Shown here: positions 43,475-52,519 of the stretch, piece after piece | Layout of the letters: the number at the start of each line of letters is the position of its first letter | How positions within the stretch are numbered: the stretch's first letter is position 1 | NCBI RefSeq assembly: GCF_002875705.1 | Contig: NZ_MCZZ01000025.1 | Span: 40,691-104,690, forward strand | Origin: Vibrio sp. 10N.261.45.E2 | GTDB taxonomy: Bacteria; Pseudomonadota; Gammaproteobacteria; Enterobacterales; Vibrionaceae | Length of the DNA: 64,000 nucleotides | Direction: 5' to 3' | Notes under the pieces: generated by a model | The model's database searches: none | What the model saw: the letters and a program-made list of their open reading frames with translations, nothing else | Told to the model about the DNA's origin: nothing | Made by a program: the position numbers and the translations under genes

Positions 43475-44257
43475 CTAAAGCCCAGACACGCTATTACGCG
43501 ATAAGTAAGCTGGGTTGTAATATTTGTCTGCCAAGGCTTGTTCACTCACCTCACGGTACTCAATCACGGTTTTCTTGCTTGGCTGAATCTTATCGAGCAA
43601 GGTCATCGACACCACTGTGGGTAATCCATCACGCACGCCTTCAGTAAACCACGCTTGTTTCGCCAGTTTTCCTGAACGCAGATACAGATCCGCTTTAACT
43701 GGGAATGCACGGTCTGCCGTTAACCACAGATCAATCGACTGGTAACTCGCCCCCTTGGTTTTCGCCGCGAGCTTTAGGTGATGGGTATCGAGTGTCTCGC
43801 CAGTCGGCATCTCAACTTGTTGCTCGGCAACCCACTCCCCTTGGTAGTCTTCGCTCCACGTCAGCGTAGAGATATCCCCTACCGAGGCTTCACCCAGCAG
43901 TTTTTGCATCGGTGTAATACGAATTGGTCGACGAGATTTCGGCATCAGCAACCAATAATTATCTTCGATCATCAGCATCTTTTGGCCCGCCTCGACAGCC
44001 GATTTGAACACAACCAACGACTCTCGGTTTGGTCTTGTGTAGACGTTGTATTCACGGGTTTTGTCTAGTTGATCATCTTGATATAGCGCCACCAGAGAAA
44101 CCACCTTAGAAGCTTGTTCGCTGTTCAAGCGGTAGCTGTCTGCCTTAGCAATCATCTCGGTAACTTGCTGTGAATCGATAGCCCAGCTTGGTGCCGATGC
44201 TAGAGCCAAAGCCAACGCAGAACCTAAAATAGTGAGTGAACGAGTAAATTTATACAT
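43475..44257 (-). CDS. LolA-like outer membrane lipoprotein-sorting family protein
   Basis: The 260-residue protein has a signal peptide (ending APSWA near residue 26) and a LolA/LolB-like half-barrel, with repeated strands such as REYNVYTRPNRESLVVFKSAVEAGQKMLMIEDNYWLLMPKSRRPIRI and LDTHHLKLAAK. Such carriers shuttle lipoproteins or other hydrophobic cargo through the periplasm. It is not the housekeeping LolA, which is about 180 mature residues and encoded elsewhere. It starts within the 3' end of the permease gene (8-bp overlap), implying a shared job with the ABC transporter. Confidence 0.75.
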   Translation of the reverse strand: MYKFTRSLTILGSALALALASAPSWAIDSQQVTEMIAKADSYRLNSEQASKVVSLVALYQDDQLDKTREYNVYTRPNRESLVVFKSAVEAGQKMLMIEDNYWLLMPKSRRPIRITPMQKLLGEASVGDISTLTWSEDYQGEWVAEQQVEMPTGETLDTHHLKLAAKTKGASYQSIDLWLTADRAFPVKADLYLRSGKLAKQAWFTEGVRDGLPTVVSMTLLDKIQPSKKTVIEYREVSEQALADKYYNPAYLSRNSVSGL

Positions 44258-45539
44258 AAACCAGCGCCTCCGTGATTGGCTTATTTACGCCTTTGCGAGC
44301 AGAGAAATAAGCAGCCAGCAAACAGATCGTCAGCACACCCAAAGTGGCGTAACCAACCAATTCCAATGAGAAGTAAATATTGAGTGGGTAACCTTCGGTT
44401 CTTCCCGGAGGTGGTGGCATTTGCACATCAATCACCAGCAATAACACCGACATTAAACCGCTCACTAGTACACCTATCGCACTGCCAACAACCGCCAGTA
44501 AGCCCGCCTCTTTTAGAAAGCCCGCCACGATTTCAGAAGGGTAACTGCCGAGCGCCGACAAAGTGCCAATCTCACGAGTTCGCTCCGTCACCGACATGGT
44601 CATGGTATTAAATAAAGATACGAACACCACCAATGCCATCACTGCGCCCATGATGCCAAAGATACGGTCGTAAAGGTCTTTAACCTTGGTGTAGAAAAAC
44701 GCACGATCTTGCCATGGAGTGATCTCAATATCTGAGCCTTGTTGACCAACTTGCTTGTCCAAAGCCAATTGGATGCGTTGTTGAACTGTCGAAGTCTTGT
44801 TTGTTTCAAATAGGAACACCGACAAGGTACTGACTTTGTCAGAGGCCAGAAGCTCTTGAGCTGTTGTGATGTGGACATACAGCTGACGTTTATCCAACTC
44901 AGGAACCCCTGTCGAGTAGATGCCCTGCACCTTGAAATCAAAGGCATTCAAAGCACCATCACTGGTGGTCGCGAGCAATGTTACCCAATCTCCAACGGCT
45001 ACTTTGAGGTTACGAGCAAGATCGGTTCCCAGCATCACTTGTGGCTCTTGGCTGTCGTATCTTGGGGATTTCACATCCGAGAGCGTTTGCCCGCTACGCA
45101 CATCAAGAAACGGGCCTTTCATATCGAACTCACGCTCATTGACGCCTGTTCCCATAAATATGGTCGACTTACTGCCATTAGATACCAAGCCACTAAAGTA
45201 AACTCGCGGCTGAACGCCACGCACGTCGCTGTCGCCAATAATGCTCTTGGTTAGCACTTGGACATTATCGAGACCATTACTCAGCGGCATATCTTCATCT
45301 TGTTCAAAGTAACCCGGCGTGCTCAAAGTAAGATGGCCAGTATCGCGCGCGGTCGATTCACGCAGAGATTCATAAGTGTAAAGCCCATAACCACCCGCGC
45401 TGGTCAATGCGAAAACCGCAATCGCGATGATCAACACTGAAAGTAAGCTGCGGCGGCCATTTCTTAACAGATTCAACCACGCCAAACGTACTGAGGTTGG
45501 AAGTAAAATGGAGCTAAAACCTTGTGTTAACTTGCCCAT
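44250..45539 (-). CDS. MacB/FtsX-type ABC transporter permease
   Basis: The 429-residue protein has one N-terminal membrane span (RRSLLSVLIIAIAVFALTSAG), a periplasmic MacB-core domain of about 220 residues, and three C-terminal spans with the FtsX signature TMTMSVTERTREIGTLSALGS. This type VII architecture (LolC/E, MacB) does not move substrate through the membrane but uses ATP for mechanical work in the periplasm, such as lipoprotein extraction. It overlaps the ATPase gene by 13 bp. Its partner carrier is likely the LolA-like protein encoded next. Confidence 0.88.
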   Translation of the reverse strand: MGKLTQGFSSILLPTSVRLAWLNLLRNGRRSLLSVLIIAIAVFALTSAGGYGLYTYESLRESTARDTGHLTLSTPGYFEQDEDMPLSNGLDNVQVLTKSIIGDSDVRGVQPRVYFSGLVSNGSKSTIFMGTGVNEREFDMKGPFLDVRSGQTLSDVKSPRYDSQEPQVMLGTDLARNLKVAVGDWVTLLATTSDGALNAFDFKVQGIYSTGVPELDKRQLYVHITTAQELLASDKVSTLSVFLFETNKTSTVQQRIQLALDKQVGQQGSDIEITPWQDRAFFYTKVKDLYDRIFGIMGAVMALVVFVSLFNTMTMSVTERTREIGTLSALGSYPSEIVAGFLKEAGLLAVVGSAIGVLVSGLMSVLLLVIDVQMPPPPGRTEGYPLNIYFSLELVGYATLGVLTICLLAAYFSARKGVNKPITEALVYV

Positions 45540-46225
45540 GAGATCGCCTCCGTTTCTGTGGTTTGTGGAGCCAATTGTCCGTCGATAAGTTCAATCACTC
45601 GGTCACAGCGCTGCGCCATTCTTGGGTCGTGTGTTGCGACGATAAAAGTCGTGCCCATTTCGTGTCCGAGCTCTTTCATAATGTCGATCACAAGGTTGGC
45701 AGTGTGGCTGTCTAGGCTCGCGGTCGGCTCATCAGCAATCACCAAGCTTGGGTTATGGATCAATGCTCTGGCTATCGCAACACGCTGTTGCTGACCTCCA
45801 GAAAGGTTATCTGGTCGATGATGAACGTAATCCCCCAACCCAACACGTTCTAGCATTTCTTGTGCTCTGGTCTGTTGTTCTTGCTTGGAACATTTGTTCA
45901 ACATCAATGGATACGCGACGTTTTCCAAAGCCGTCATCACAGGAACAAGGTTGAAGCGCTGAAACACAAAACCCAGCGACTGACGACGAAAACGCGCAGC
46001 GGCGATCTGCTCGGTCGGGTAAGCTTGACTATCAATACTGATTTGGCCTCGATAGTCCATGTCCAACAAACCAAGGATATTCAAAAGCGTACTTTTTCCA
46101 GAACCCGATGGGCCACACAAGGCGACCATTTCACCACGTTGGATGTGTCCGTCGACTCCATCTAATGCATCAACACGTTGACCGCCAATCACATACGATT
46201 TGCCGATACCGTTAAATTCAATCAT
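45527..46225 (-). CDS. ABC transporter ATP-binding protein (LolD/MacB type)
   Basis: The 232-residue ATPase has Walker A GPSGSGKSTLLN (about 39-50), Q-loop FVFQRFNLVPVMTAL, signature LSGGQQQRVAIARAL (about 142-156), Walker B LVIADEPTASLD and the switch His in VATHD. Sequence and length place it in the LolD/MacB (MJ0796) group that powers FtsX-fold permeases. It is the first gene of the operon running down to the LytTR regulator; a 108-bp gap with repeats lies upstream. Confidence 0.92.
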   Translation of the reverse strand: MIEFNGIGKSYVIGGQRVDALDGVDGHIQRGEMVALCGPSGSGKSTLLNILGLLDMDYRGQISIDSQAYPTEQIAAARFRRQSLGFVFQRFNLVPVMTALENVAYPLMLNKCSKQEQQTRAQEMLERVGLGDYVHHRPDNLSGGQQQRVAIARALIHNPSLVIADEPTASLDSHTANLVIDIMKELGHEMGTTFIVATHDPRMAQRCDRVIELIDGQLAPQTTETEAISWAS

Positions 46226-46259
46226 TCCATTTTCCTCTGATTACCAATTGATTCTTAAG

Positions 46260-46352
46260 CGTTCGCAAGCCGTTAATGAGCTTTAGTAAACCGTTATTTA
46301 GCATTCACGCCCGTTATTGTGCTTTCGCAGCTTTTATTTAGCTTTCGCGATT
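46260..46352. repeat. Degenerate 20-21-bp tandem repeats upstream of the ABC operon
   Basis: On the plus strand the core CGTTA(A/T)T recurs at 46271, 46292 and 46312, with a related TTTTATT unit at 46332: periods 21, 20 and 20 bp. The last unit overlaps the stop codon of the upstream TPR-like gene. A CGTT at 46260 may be a partial copy. The CCGTTAWT core and spacing resemble LytTR direct repeats. Confidence 0.55.
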
Positions 46353-47014
46353 AGTGCCTTAGCGGTCATGGTTTCGATGTTGCCAGCATCAATACTTTCC
46401 ATTTTCTCTAGCCACACTTGTGCTTGCTTGAAGTCTTCAGCACGAATCGATGCGGTAATGGCGTAACGGTAAATCCACGAGGTCGCCGCGAAATGTTGTT
46501 GTTGGAAATCATCTTCCGCGAGTAACGAGAGGAACAAGTCATAACCACGATCAAAATGGTTAAACATGTCTGGCAGAGAAGTGTAAGTCACCGCGGCCAT
46601 AGCGCGAGTTAGGTAAGAATCTGGCAGCCCTTGAACACGAGGTTGCTCATGAATCGGTTGGTCTTCGTCTTTAAGTAGCATCAGAGATTTATCAATAGTT
46701 GATAAGCCCTTTTCCACATGCTTCATCTTGTTCCAAGGCAAGAACGCATCACGCCCCATTAAGGTTTCTGTGCTTCCGAGGTAAACCAAGGTTAGCGGCG
46801 TCGCGCCATCTTGTTGCAGCGTGTCGTTAAGACGCTCATACGCCACCTCGACCAAGTCTTCATTGCCTTGCGCCGCTTGGTTGTAGATATCGAGCACGTC
46901 TGAACTTGGGTTAGCCAAAGCTAACGACGGTGCAATTGAAGCTAGCCCAATCAAAAGTGAACGCTTAAGCAGAGAAGCGGTAGAGCTTGAATTAAATGAG
47001 TGTGAAGCAGTCAT
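46334..47014 (-). CDS. Exported alpha-helical-repeat hypothetical protein
   Basis: The 226-residue protein has a signal peptide (LLIGLASIAPSLALA, cleavage near 35) and a helical mature part with TPR-like pairs (VYLGSTETLMGRDAFLPWNKMKHVEKGL, then ARAMAAVTYTSLPDMF-like and FKQAQVWLEKMESIDAGNIETM). No family is recognised with confidence. It is on the same strand as, and 108 bp upstream of, the ABC ATPase, so it may belong to the same regulon and serve as a periplasmic partner of the transporter. Confidence 0.65.
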   Translation of the reverse strand: MTASHSFNSSSTASLLKRSLLIGLASIAPSLALANPSSDVLDIYNQAAQGNEDLVEVAYERLNDTLQQDGATPLTLVYLGSTETLMGRDAFLPWNKMKHVEKGLSTIDKSLMLLKDEDQPIHEQPRVQGLPDSYLTRAMAAVTYTSLPDMFNHFDRGYDLFLSLLAEDDFQQQHFAATSWIYRYAITASIRAEDFKQAQVWLEKMESIDAGNIETMTAKALIAKAK

Positions 47015-47152
47015 GATTTCTAATCCCTTTCAAATGTTGACGTTGAAAGGTTAACCACAAATTGTCACGCCGTTTTACCTATGCGACGAATGGTAATTAC
47101 GAGGAGTGAATGGTTGAGTTGGGGCGAGAGTGGGAGAACAGAAGTGGAAAAA

Positions 47153-47214
47153 GAAAAGCCCGCGATACCTTCGAAGCACCTTTGCTTACTCGGAATCACG
47201 TGGCTTTTAATTGG
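47153..47214 (-). terminator. Weak candidate terminator of the DUF1254 gene
   Basis: AAAAGCC and GGCTTTT ends (7 bp) enclose a long imperfect loop; on the minus strand TTTTCTTTTT follows. The rest of the 47015-47260 gap shows only AT-rich sequence and the upstream leader of the helical-repeat gene. Confidence 0.3.
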
Positions 47215-47260
47215 TTTGTTAGTCCACTACGTTTGATAGCATCAAAACCGCCGAGTGAAA

Positions 47261-48238
47261 TTAACCAACTTTCTTAATCATCGTCGCTGGGTTGTAACCT
47301 TTCTCGCCCTTGCTTACTGGCTCACTAGGGTTGTAATGACGCATCAGAACATTAAATTTACCCGTACTATTGCCTTCCATAGTTGGAATATTGTTCGGCT
47401 GACCTTCACATCCAAAACGGAGAGTATAAGTTCCATCACTGTTCATAACGGGTGCCATTTCACTCGAAATATTGGCTTTATCGTTAAACATACGCCCATC
47501 AGCGTTATAAACAGTCGCAGACCAGAATGATCCTGCTTTCGGATCTTTGAAAGTCGTCTCGTAACATGCATTCGCATCGAAGTACTGACTGGTTTGATAG
47601 ATGTTATCTTCAACCATCGCACCACCCCAACCGCCAGCAGCGCCAACATAATTCATATAATCAGTTTGACCGCTTTCTTTGTTACCAAATGCCTTTGATT
47701 GGTCATAACCGTCACTGAAGTCAATGTTGCCAGCTTTATCCGTGGCCTTAAACGACGCCATGTCCCACTCTTTGACTTCAAACGGTTTCTCACTGCCTGT
47801 TTCAATCTTCAGGTTACGGCGTGCATCATCTTCAAGCGCACGGACAATGACAAACGCATGGTCAGTCTTAGCACTAATTTTATGACGACCCGAACCGTAG
47901 ATCATTGGCTGAGTCTCGTGGTTTTCGTCAACAACTTGCAGTGACACATATTGGTCAGTTTCTGGAACCGTCACGTAGACATCATCGTTCGACATGTCGA
48001 TGACAGAAACAGAGTAGAAGGTGTCTCGATTCATTCGCACAACGAACTGTTCTTCTGGAACGCTGCTCGGTACTGGCATCTCAAAGAATGTATTGATACC
48101 ACCGGCTTTCTCTACCACCGCGCCAAGACGCATATTAGTGTATGCCTGAGCAAAATTATCTTCCGTGACTATAGTTGGCGCTGCAATAACGCTGCTTGAG
48201 AATAAAGCGATAGCAGTAAGGGAGAATAGTTTTTTCAT
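47261..48238 (-). CDS. DUF1254/DUF1214 domain exported protein
   Basis: The 325-residue protein has a signal peptide (MKKLFSLTAIALFSSSVIAA) and two linked domains. DUF1254 (about 25-130) includes VRMNRDTFYSVSVIDMS and YVTVPETDQYVSLQVVDENH. DUF1214 (about 215-325) includes FWSATVYNADGRMFNDK and DGTYTLRFGCEGQPNN, ending NVLMRHYNPSE. Members are periplasmic, of unknown function, and sometimes called cell-envelope proteins. A divergent LysR gene lies 117 bp away and probably controls it. Confidence 0.85.
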   Translation of the reverse strand: MKKLFSLTAIALFSSSVIAAPTIVTEDNFAQAYTNMRLGAVVEKAGGINTFFEMPVPSSVPEEQFVVRMNRDTFYSVSVIDMSNDDVYVTVPETDQYVSLQVVDENHETQPMIYGSGRHKISAKTDHAFVIVRALEDDARRNLKIETGSEKPFEVKEWDMASFKATDKAGNIDFSDGYDQSKAFGNKESGQTDYMNYVGAAGGWGGAMVEDNIYQTSQYFDANACYETTFKDPKAGSFWSATVYNADGRMFNDKANISSEMAPVMNSDGTYTLRFGCEGQPNNIPTMEGNSTGKFNVLMRHYNPSEPVSKGEKGYNPATMIKKVG

Positions 48239-48355
48239 AATAGCGACCTTTTACATTTCAAAGTTAATGTCATTTGGAAGAGTATTATTTGCTCTGCCGA
48301 TAGTGGTTACTTTATACTTCCAGCATGGAAAGCGTGGAAAATAGGACTTGCCCAA

Positions 48356-49237
48356 ATGGAAAGTATAGACTTAAATTTGCTGCGTACTTTTGTATTGCTG
48401 TGCCAATCGAATAGCCTTAAAAGGGCGGGGATGAAACTGGGGATCTCAGAGAGCGCAGTCAGCAAGCAAATGACCACGCTAAGAGAACAGTTGGGGCACC
48501 CACTTTTCGAACGCACCACGGAAGGTTTGAGACCTACTCATTACAGCAAATCTATTTTGCCTGATATTGAACAAGCCTTGTCCTTGATGCACTCCGCTAC
48601 CTCACCGACTACATTCGATCCAGCCACTTATGAAGGGCCAATCACCCTTGCTTTCTTCGCCTACACACTTGAGTTTTCAGGTGTCAGCTTATTTAGGGAG
48701 CTCTCAAAAATATTCCCCAAAGCAAAAATAGAGCTGAAGACTTGGGCATCAGATACAGAGCAAAAATTAGAAGACGGTGATATCACCTTAGGTGTGCACT
48801 TTCTAAACGAAGACCGTAGTACAAATATCTTCCAAAAGCGCATCATGGCAGACCAACTGGTGATCGCCGTATCAAAGTCATTGGGGCTACTAACATGGGA
48901 AGAAGCGTTGCAGCTGCCTTTTATCAAGATCCGAAGCCAAGGTTGGAATGAAGAACGTTACCGATATTTAGAAATGTTGAGAAGCCGTGGTATTGACCCA
49001 CACATCAGCATCACTGTGGACAATTTTTCAGTTGCGAGGCAAATTCTAGAACAAGGTAAGCACGCCTGCGTATTAAGCGATAGTTGGAAGGATGCTTCAC
49101 TCAACACCATAGAGCCTCCCAAAGAGCTTAGGATTGATCTCAATCTTGTCTCCTGCATGCGTCTTGTCGATCGCCAAAGCCCTCTAAACCTTGCCGTTCA
49201 TGACGTGATAAAAAGGGTCATGCTTCAATCTATATAG
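48356..49237 (+). CDS. LysR-family transcriptional regulator
   Basis: The 293-residue regulator has the typical winged helix-turn-helix at 1-60 (LNLLRTFVLLCQSNSLKRAGMKLGISESAVSKQMTTLREQLG) and a co-inducer domain after about residue 90. It is divergent from the DUF1254/1214 gene, so an autoregulatory and activating role over that promoter is likely. It ends at a strong bidirectional terminator shared with the convergent dehydrogenase gene. The inducer is unknown. Confidence 0.88.
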   Translation: MESIDLNLLRTFVLLCQSNSLKRAGMKLGISESAVSKQMTTLREQLGHPLFERTTEGLRPTHYSKSILPDIEQALSLMHSATSPTTFDPATYEGPITLAFFAYTLEFSGVSLFRELSKIFPKAKIELKTWASDTEQKLEDGDITLGVHFLNEDRSTNIFQKRIMADQLVIAVSKSLGLLTWEEALQLPFIKIRSQGWNEERYRYLEMLRSRGIDPHISITVDNFSVARQILEQGKHACVLSDSWKDASLNTIEPPKELRIDLNLVSCMRLVDRQSPLNLAVHDVIKRVMLQSI

Positions 49238-49318
49238 GTTTCAATCTAGATAGGCTTTAATCTAAATAATTAATGCCCCGAAACGAGTTAAAAAGGCTCG
49301 TTGTCACTTAATACAAAC

Positions 49319-49348
49319 AAAAATAGCCGCTAATCAGCGGCTATTTTT
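49319..49348. terminator. Bidirectional terminator
   Basis: AAAAATAGCCGCT (49319-49331) pairs perfectly with AGCGGCTATTTTT (49336-49348) around an AATC loop. It separates the convergent LysR and beta-hydroxyacid dehydrogenase genes. Confidence 0.85.
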
Positions 49349-49401
49349 AGTTATCTAAACGAAGCTTCAATTACTTCGATCTTTCTACTTCTTCGTCTCT
49401 T

Positions 49402-50277
49402 CTACTTTTTAGTCTCTTCAACGACAGCTTTCATCAATACTGATGTATCCATGCGGCCTTGTCCTTCAGCAGACAATGCCTTGTAAGCGTTGTTAGTCTT
49501 TTCAGTCAACGGAAGTTGGATGCCTTGACGTTCTGCTTCATCTAGGCAGAAACCTAAATCTTTGATCATCCAATCAATGGCAAAGCCGAAATCGAATTTG
49601 TCTTGCGCCATTGTGGTTGCGCGGTTTTCCATCTGCCATGAACCCGCAGCGCCGTTTTTAAGGCAATCGACCAGAGTTGGGATATCCAAACCTGATTTCT
49701 CTGCAAGTACCAAGCCCTCAGATAGGCCGTTCAATACACCTGCAATGCAAATCTGATTGACCATTTTCGCGCGTTGGCCTTGGCCGACTTTGCCCATTAG
49801 AACTGACGACTTACCGTAAGCTTCAAATACAGGTTGAAGGTCGTTGAATAGCTCTTGTTCGCCACCACACATGATGGTTAATACGCCGTTTTCTGCGCCC
49901 GCTTGGCCACCAGACACTGGTGCATCCATAAAGCGAACACCCGCTTTCTTCGCTGCCACTTCAAGCTCTTCAGACAGAACCGCAGACGTTGTGGTGTGAT
50001 CAACAAGAATCGCGTTTGGCTTCATTGCGGCCAGAGCGCCTGTTTCGCTGGTCGTCATGCTGCGTACGTCGTCATCGTTACCAACACAGACCAATACTAC
50101 ATCAGCTTCGGCTACACACTCAGCCACGCTCTCAGCGGCTTTACCTTGGTGTTTATCAGCCCAGTCTAGCGCTTTGCTGTGAGTGCGGTTAAATACCGTT
50201 ACTTCAAAACCGGCTTTGACTAGATGACCTGCCATTGGGAAACCCATAACGCCTAGCCCGATAAAACTTACTTTCAT
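49402..50277 (-). CDS. NAD(P)-dependent beta-hydroxyacid dehydrogenase
   Basis: The 291-residue enzyme is of the 3-hydroxyisobutyrate/tartronate semialdehyde reductase family. GLGVMGFPMAGHLVKAG (7-23) is the cofactor motif, DAPVSGGQAGAENGVLTIMCGG (about 118-139) the substrate-binding stretch, and GQGQRAKMVNQ (about 167-177) holds the catalytic Lys. The choice among GarR, MmsB and GlxR-type substrates cannot be made by eye. A LysR gene lies upstream on the same strand, 12 bp away, forming an operon and probably regulating it. Confidence 0.88.
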   Translation of the reverse strand: MKVSFIGLGVMGFPMAGHLVKAGFEVTVFNRTHSKALDWADKHQGKAAESVAECVAEADVVLVCVGNDDDVRSMTTSETGALAAMKPNAILVDHTTTSAVLSEELEVAAKKAGVRFMDAPVSGGQAGAENGVLTIMCGGEQELFNDLQPVFEAYGKSSVLMGKVGQGQRAKMVNQICIAGVLNGLSEGLVLAEKSGLDIPTLVDCLKNGAAGSWQMENRATTMAQDKFDFGFAIDWMIKDLGFCLDEAERQGIQLPLTEKTNNAYKALSAEGQGRMDTSVLMKAVVEETKK

Positions 50278-50289
50278 TTCTTTCTCCTT

Positions 50290-51192
50290 TTATTTGACCA
50301 AGTCATCGCTATGAAAAGATCGAACACTCTCAATCAATGCATCAATAAGCAAGGTCAAAGCCTTTGGCTGATATTTTCTTTCTTTGTACACTAAATACGC
50401 TTGGCGATCACCCCGATGATACTCAGGGAGCACTTGAATCAAATTCATCTCAGGGGATACGTGACGAAAAGGCAATGACGCGAGCCCCAGGCCTTTTTGT
50501 GCTGCGGCTGCCACCGCATGAATATCGTTAACGATGAACTTAGGTTTAATCGTGATCATCTGTTCTAAGCGATCGGATTTGTAGAGCGGCATATCAAACA
50601 CATCATCGACATTAATCCAGTCTTGCTGCTCTAGATCGTCCGGTTTCTCAATTGTCTCACGCGAATCTAAATAGTCTTGGCTCGCGAAAAATCCGTGTTT
50701 GGCTTTGAAAAGTGGCCGAGCAATCATGCCTTCCATATCCGAGATCTTAAACGTGATCAGTAAGTCACGGTCGGTCTGTGGAATGAGCTGCTGCTGGCTC
50801 AAGGTAAGATCGAGCTGAACATTCGGATATTGAGTGAGAAATTGCTCTACCGTCGACCGTAGAAAGCCACTATAGAAGTTATGAGGCACTGCGAGCTTTA
50901 TCTTACCTTGGATAGCGTCGCGCTCTTCAAGCAAGCTATTAAAGCCGTGGTGAATCGACTCCATACCGCTGCTCAGTGCAGAAAACGCCGCCTCGCCGTC
51001 TTTGGTGGCCACCAGCTCACGACCTTTCTTTTCTAGAAGCCGGATATTAAGGCGCTCTTCCAATGCGGTTAACCGGCGCGACATAGTCGACACAGGCAAT
51101 TGCAGCCGTTTCGACGCCGATAATAAAGAGCCCTCTTCAACCACTGCACAAAATAAGAACAGATCGTCAATGTTTCCAAATATGGAATTCAT
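50290..51192 (-). CDS. LysR-family transcriptional regulator
   Basis: The 300-residue protein has an N-terminal helix-turn-helix (NIDDLFLFCAVVEEGSLLSASKRLQLPVSTMSRRLTALEERLN) and an effector domain. ATG 51192 is preferred over ATG 51219 because it has AGAAG just upstream and aligns with the usual LysR start. It precedes the dehydrogenase gene by 12 bp and is divergent from a DUF2798 gene, so it may control either. Confidence 0.85.
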   Translation of the reverse strand: MNSIFGNIDDLFLFCAVVEEGSLLSASKRLQLPVSTMSRRLTALEERLNIRLLEKKGRELVATKDGEAAFSALSSGMESIHHGFNSLLEERDAIQGKIKLAVPHNFYSGFLRSTVEQFLTQYPNVQLDLTLSQQQLIPQTDRDLLITFKISDMEGMIARPLFKAKHGFFASQDYLDSRETIEKPDDLEQQDWINVDDVFDMPLYKSDRLEQMITIKPKFIVNDIHAVAAAAQKGLGLASLPFRHVSPEMNLIQVLPEYHRGDRQAYLVYKERKYQPKALTLLIDALIESVRSFHSDDLVK

Positions 51193-51277
51193 ACTTCTAT
51201 ATGTGCCTATTTTTCTCATTAATGGATAAATGTAACCTTATCCCATCAACAACAGAAAATCACGGGAGAAACATAAT

Positions 51278-51529
51278 ATGAACAACAAACAATTTTGGGT
51301 AACCGCGATTTTATCCTCCCTGACCATGGCAACTATCATGTCTGGGTTAATTTCTGGCTACAAAATGGGATTCAGCCCCGAGTGGCCACCAATCTGGCTG
51401 CAAAGCTTTTTCATTGCTTGGCCGTGTGCAATCACACTCAACCTCACCGTGCTCCCTTTGATCAGAAAACTCTCAGCATGGATTTGTCGCCCGAGAACGC
51501 TTTGCGTACCAGAGATCACGGAACGATGA
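51278..51529 (+). CDS. DUF2798 small membrane protein
   Basis: The 83-residue protein carries two transmembrane segments (about 6-27 and 38-63). SGLISGYKMGFSPEWPPIWLQSFFIAWPCAITLNLTVLPLIRKL matches DUF2798, a family of two-span inner-membrane proteins of unknown role. GGGAGAA precedes the ATG by 6 bp. It lies divergent to a LysR gene (85 bp apart) and could be its target. Confidence 0.78.
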   Translation: MNNKQFWVTAILSSLTMATIMSGLISGYKMGFSPEWPPIWLQSFFIAWPCAITLNLTVLPLIRKLSAWICRPRTLCVPEITER

Positions 51530-51627
51530 TCAAGGGCTAATGTTCAGGAGCTATGACCTAGGTTCTGCGATCAAAGAGATGCGTTCAAAAAGCTCTGCTC
51601 ATGGATAAACGCCTGAATTACGCCCAT

Positions 51628-51658
51628 AAAAAAACCGAGCACTAGGCTCGGTTTTTTG
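51628..51658. terminator. Bidirectional terminator between DUF2798 and yebC-like genes
   Basis: AAAAAACCGAGC pairs with GCTCGGTTTTTT around an ACTAG loop (51629-51657), with A and T runs outside. Confidence 0.85.
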
Positions 51659-51706
51659 TATTCTACATTCTACTCACAAGAGCAAAGCTATCAATTATGA
51701 TTGATA

Positions 51707-52423
51707 TTACAGCTCAGCGTTGTGGTAAACCTGCTGAACGTCATCACAGTCGTCAAGCATGTCTAAGAATTTCTGGAACTTCTCAGAATCTTCTTCAGCT
51801 ACTGGCGTCGTTGTTTGAGGAACAAAAGTGATTTCCTCAACATCTAGAGTTAGCTCTGGGAACGCAGTGTTTAGTGCAGTCTTCGTTTTGAAGAACTCAG
51901 TCGTTGGAGCGAATACAGTGATAACACCGTCTTCTAGCTCAACGTCAGTCACGTCTACGTCTTCCATCATTAGCGTTTCTAGGATGATCTCGTCATCTTC
52001 GCCTTTGAACTGGAACACAGCTTGGTGAGCGAACATGTGAGAAACAGTACCTTCAACACCGATTTTCGCACCAGTCTTAACGAAACATTGGCGAACGTCT
52101 TGGAAAGTACGGTTGCCGTTGTCAGTTAGACAGTCAACGATTACGCTTGTGCCACCTGGGCCAAAACCTTCGTAACGAGCTGGTTGGAAGTCTTCACCGC
52201 CGCCGCCGTTCGCTTTATCGATCGCTTTTTCGATAACGTGAGCTGGTACTTGGTCTTTCTTCGCTTTAGCAATCAGGTGCTTAAGAGGTAGGTTCATGTC
52301 TGGATCAGAGCTGCCGTTCTTAGCCAGTACGTAAATCTCTTTACCGTATTTAGAATAAACTTTAATTTTTGCGCCTGCAGTTTTCGCCATTGAGGCCTTG
52401 CGCACTTCAAAACTTCTTCCCAT
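51707..52423 (-). CDS. YebC/PmpR-family protein (YeeN-type)
   Basis: The 238-residue protein has the YebC/TACO1 three-domain fold: a basic N-terminus with [17 protein letters not shown], ending near residue 80 with [33 protein letters not shown], which is the family signature. The two further alpha/beta domains ([22 protein letters not shown] and beyond) complete it. The N-terminal form [15 protein letters not shown] and length resemble YeeN rather than the YebC encoded beside ruvC. YebC proteins help translation of proline-rich stretches or bind DNA, depending on the study. Confidence 0.88.
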   Translation of the reverse strand: MGRSFEVRKASMAKTAGAKIKVYSKYGKEIYVLAKNGSSDPDMNLPLKHLIAKAKKDQVPAHVIEKAIDKANGGGGEDFQPARYEGFGPGGTSVIVDCLTDNGNRTFQDVRQCFVKTGAKIGVEGTVSHMFAHQAVFQFKGEDDEIILETLMMEDVDVTDVELEDGVITVFAPTTEFFKTKTALNTAFPELTLDVEEITFVPQTTTPVAEEDSEKFQKFLDMLDDCDDVQQVYHNAEL

Positions 52424-52519
52424 CGGGATCTTCTCTCTGATTCAATTAACGGTGCAAATTCTAGCAAATTACTGTGTCATTTCAATTCTACAGCATTGCT
52501 GGGCAAGGTTTGTCTGCGT

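Noticed and set aside
47041..47074. Two CGTT segments upstream of the helical-repeat gene as a LytTR operator
   Set aside because: They are 30 bp apart and the flanks do not match each other; the three-unit repeat at 46260-46352 is the better candidate.
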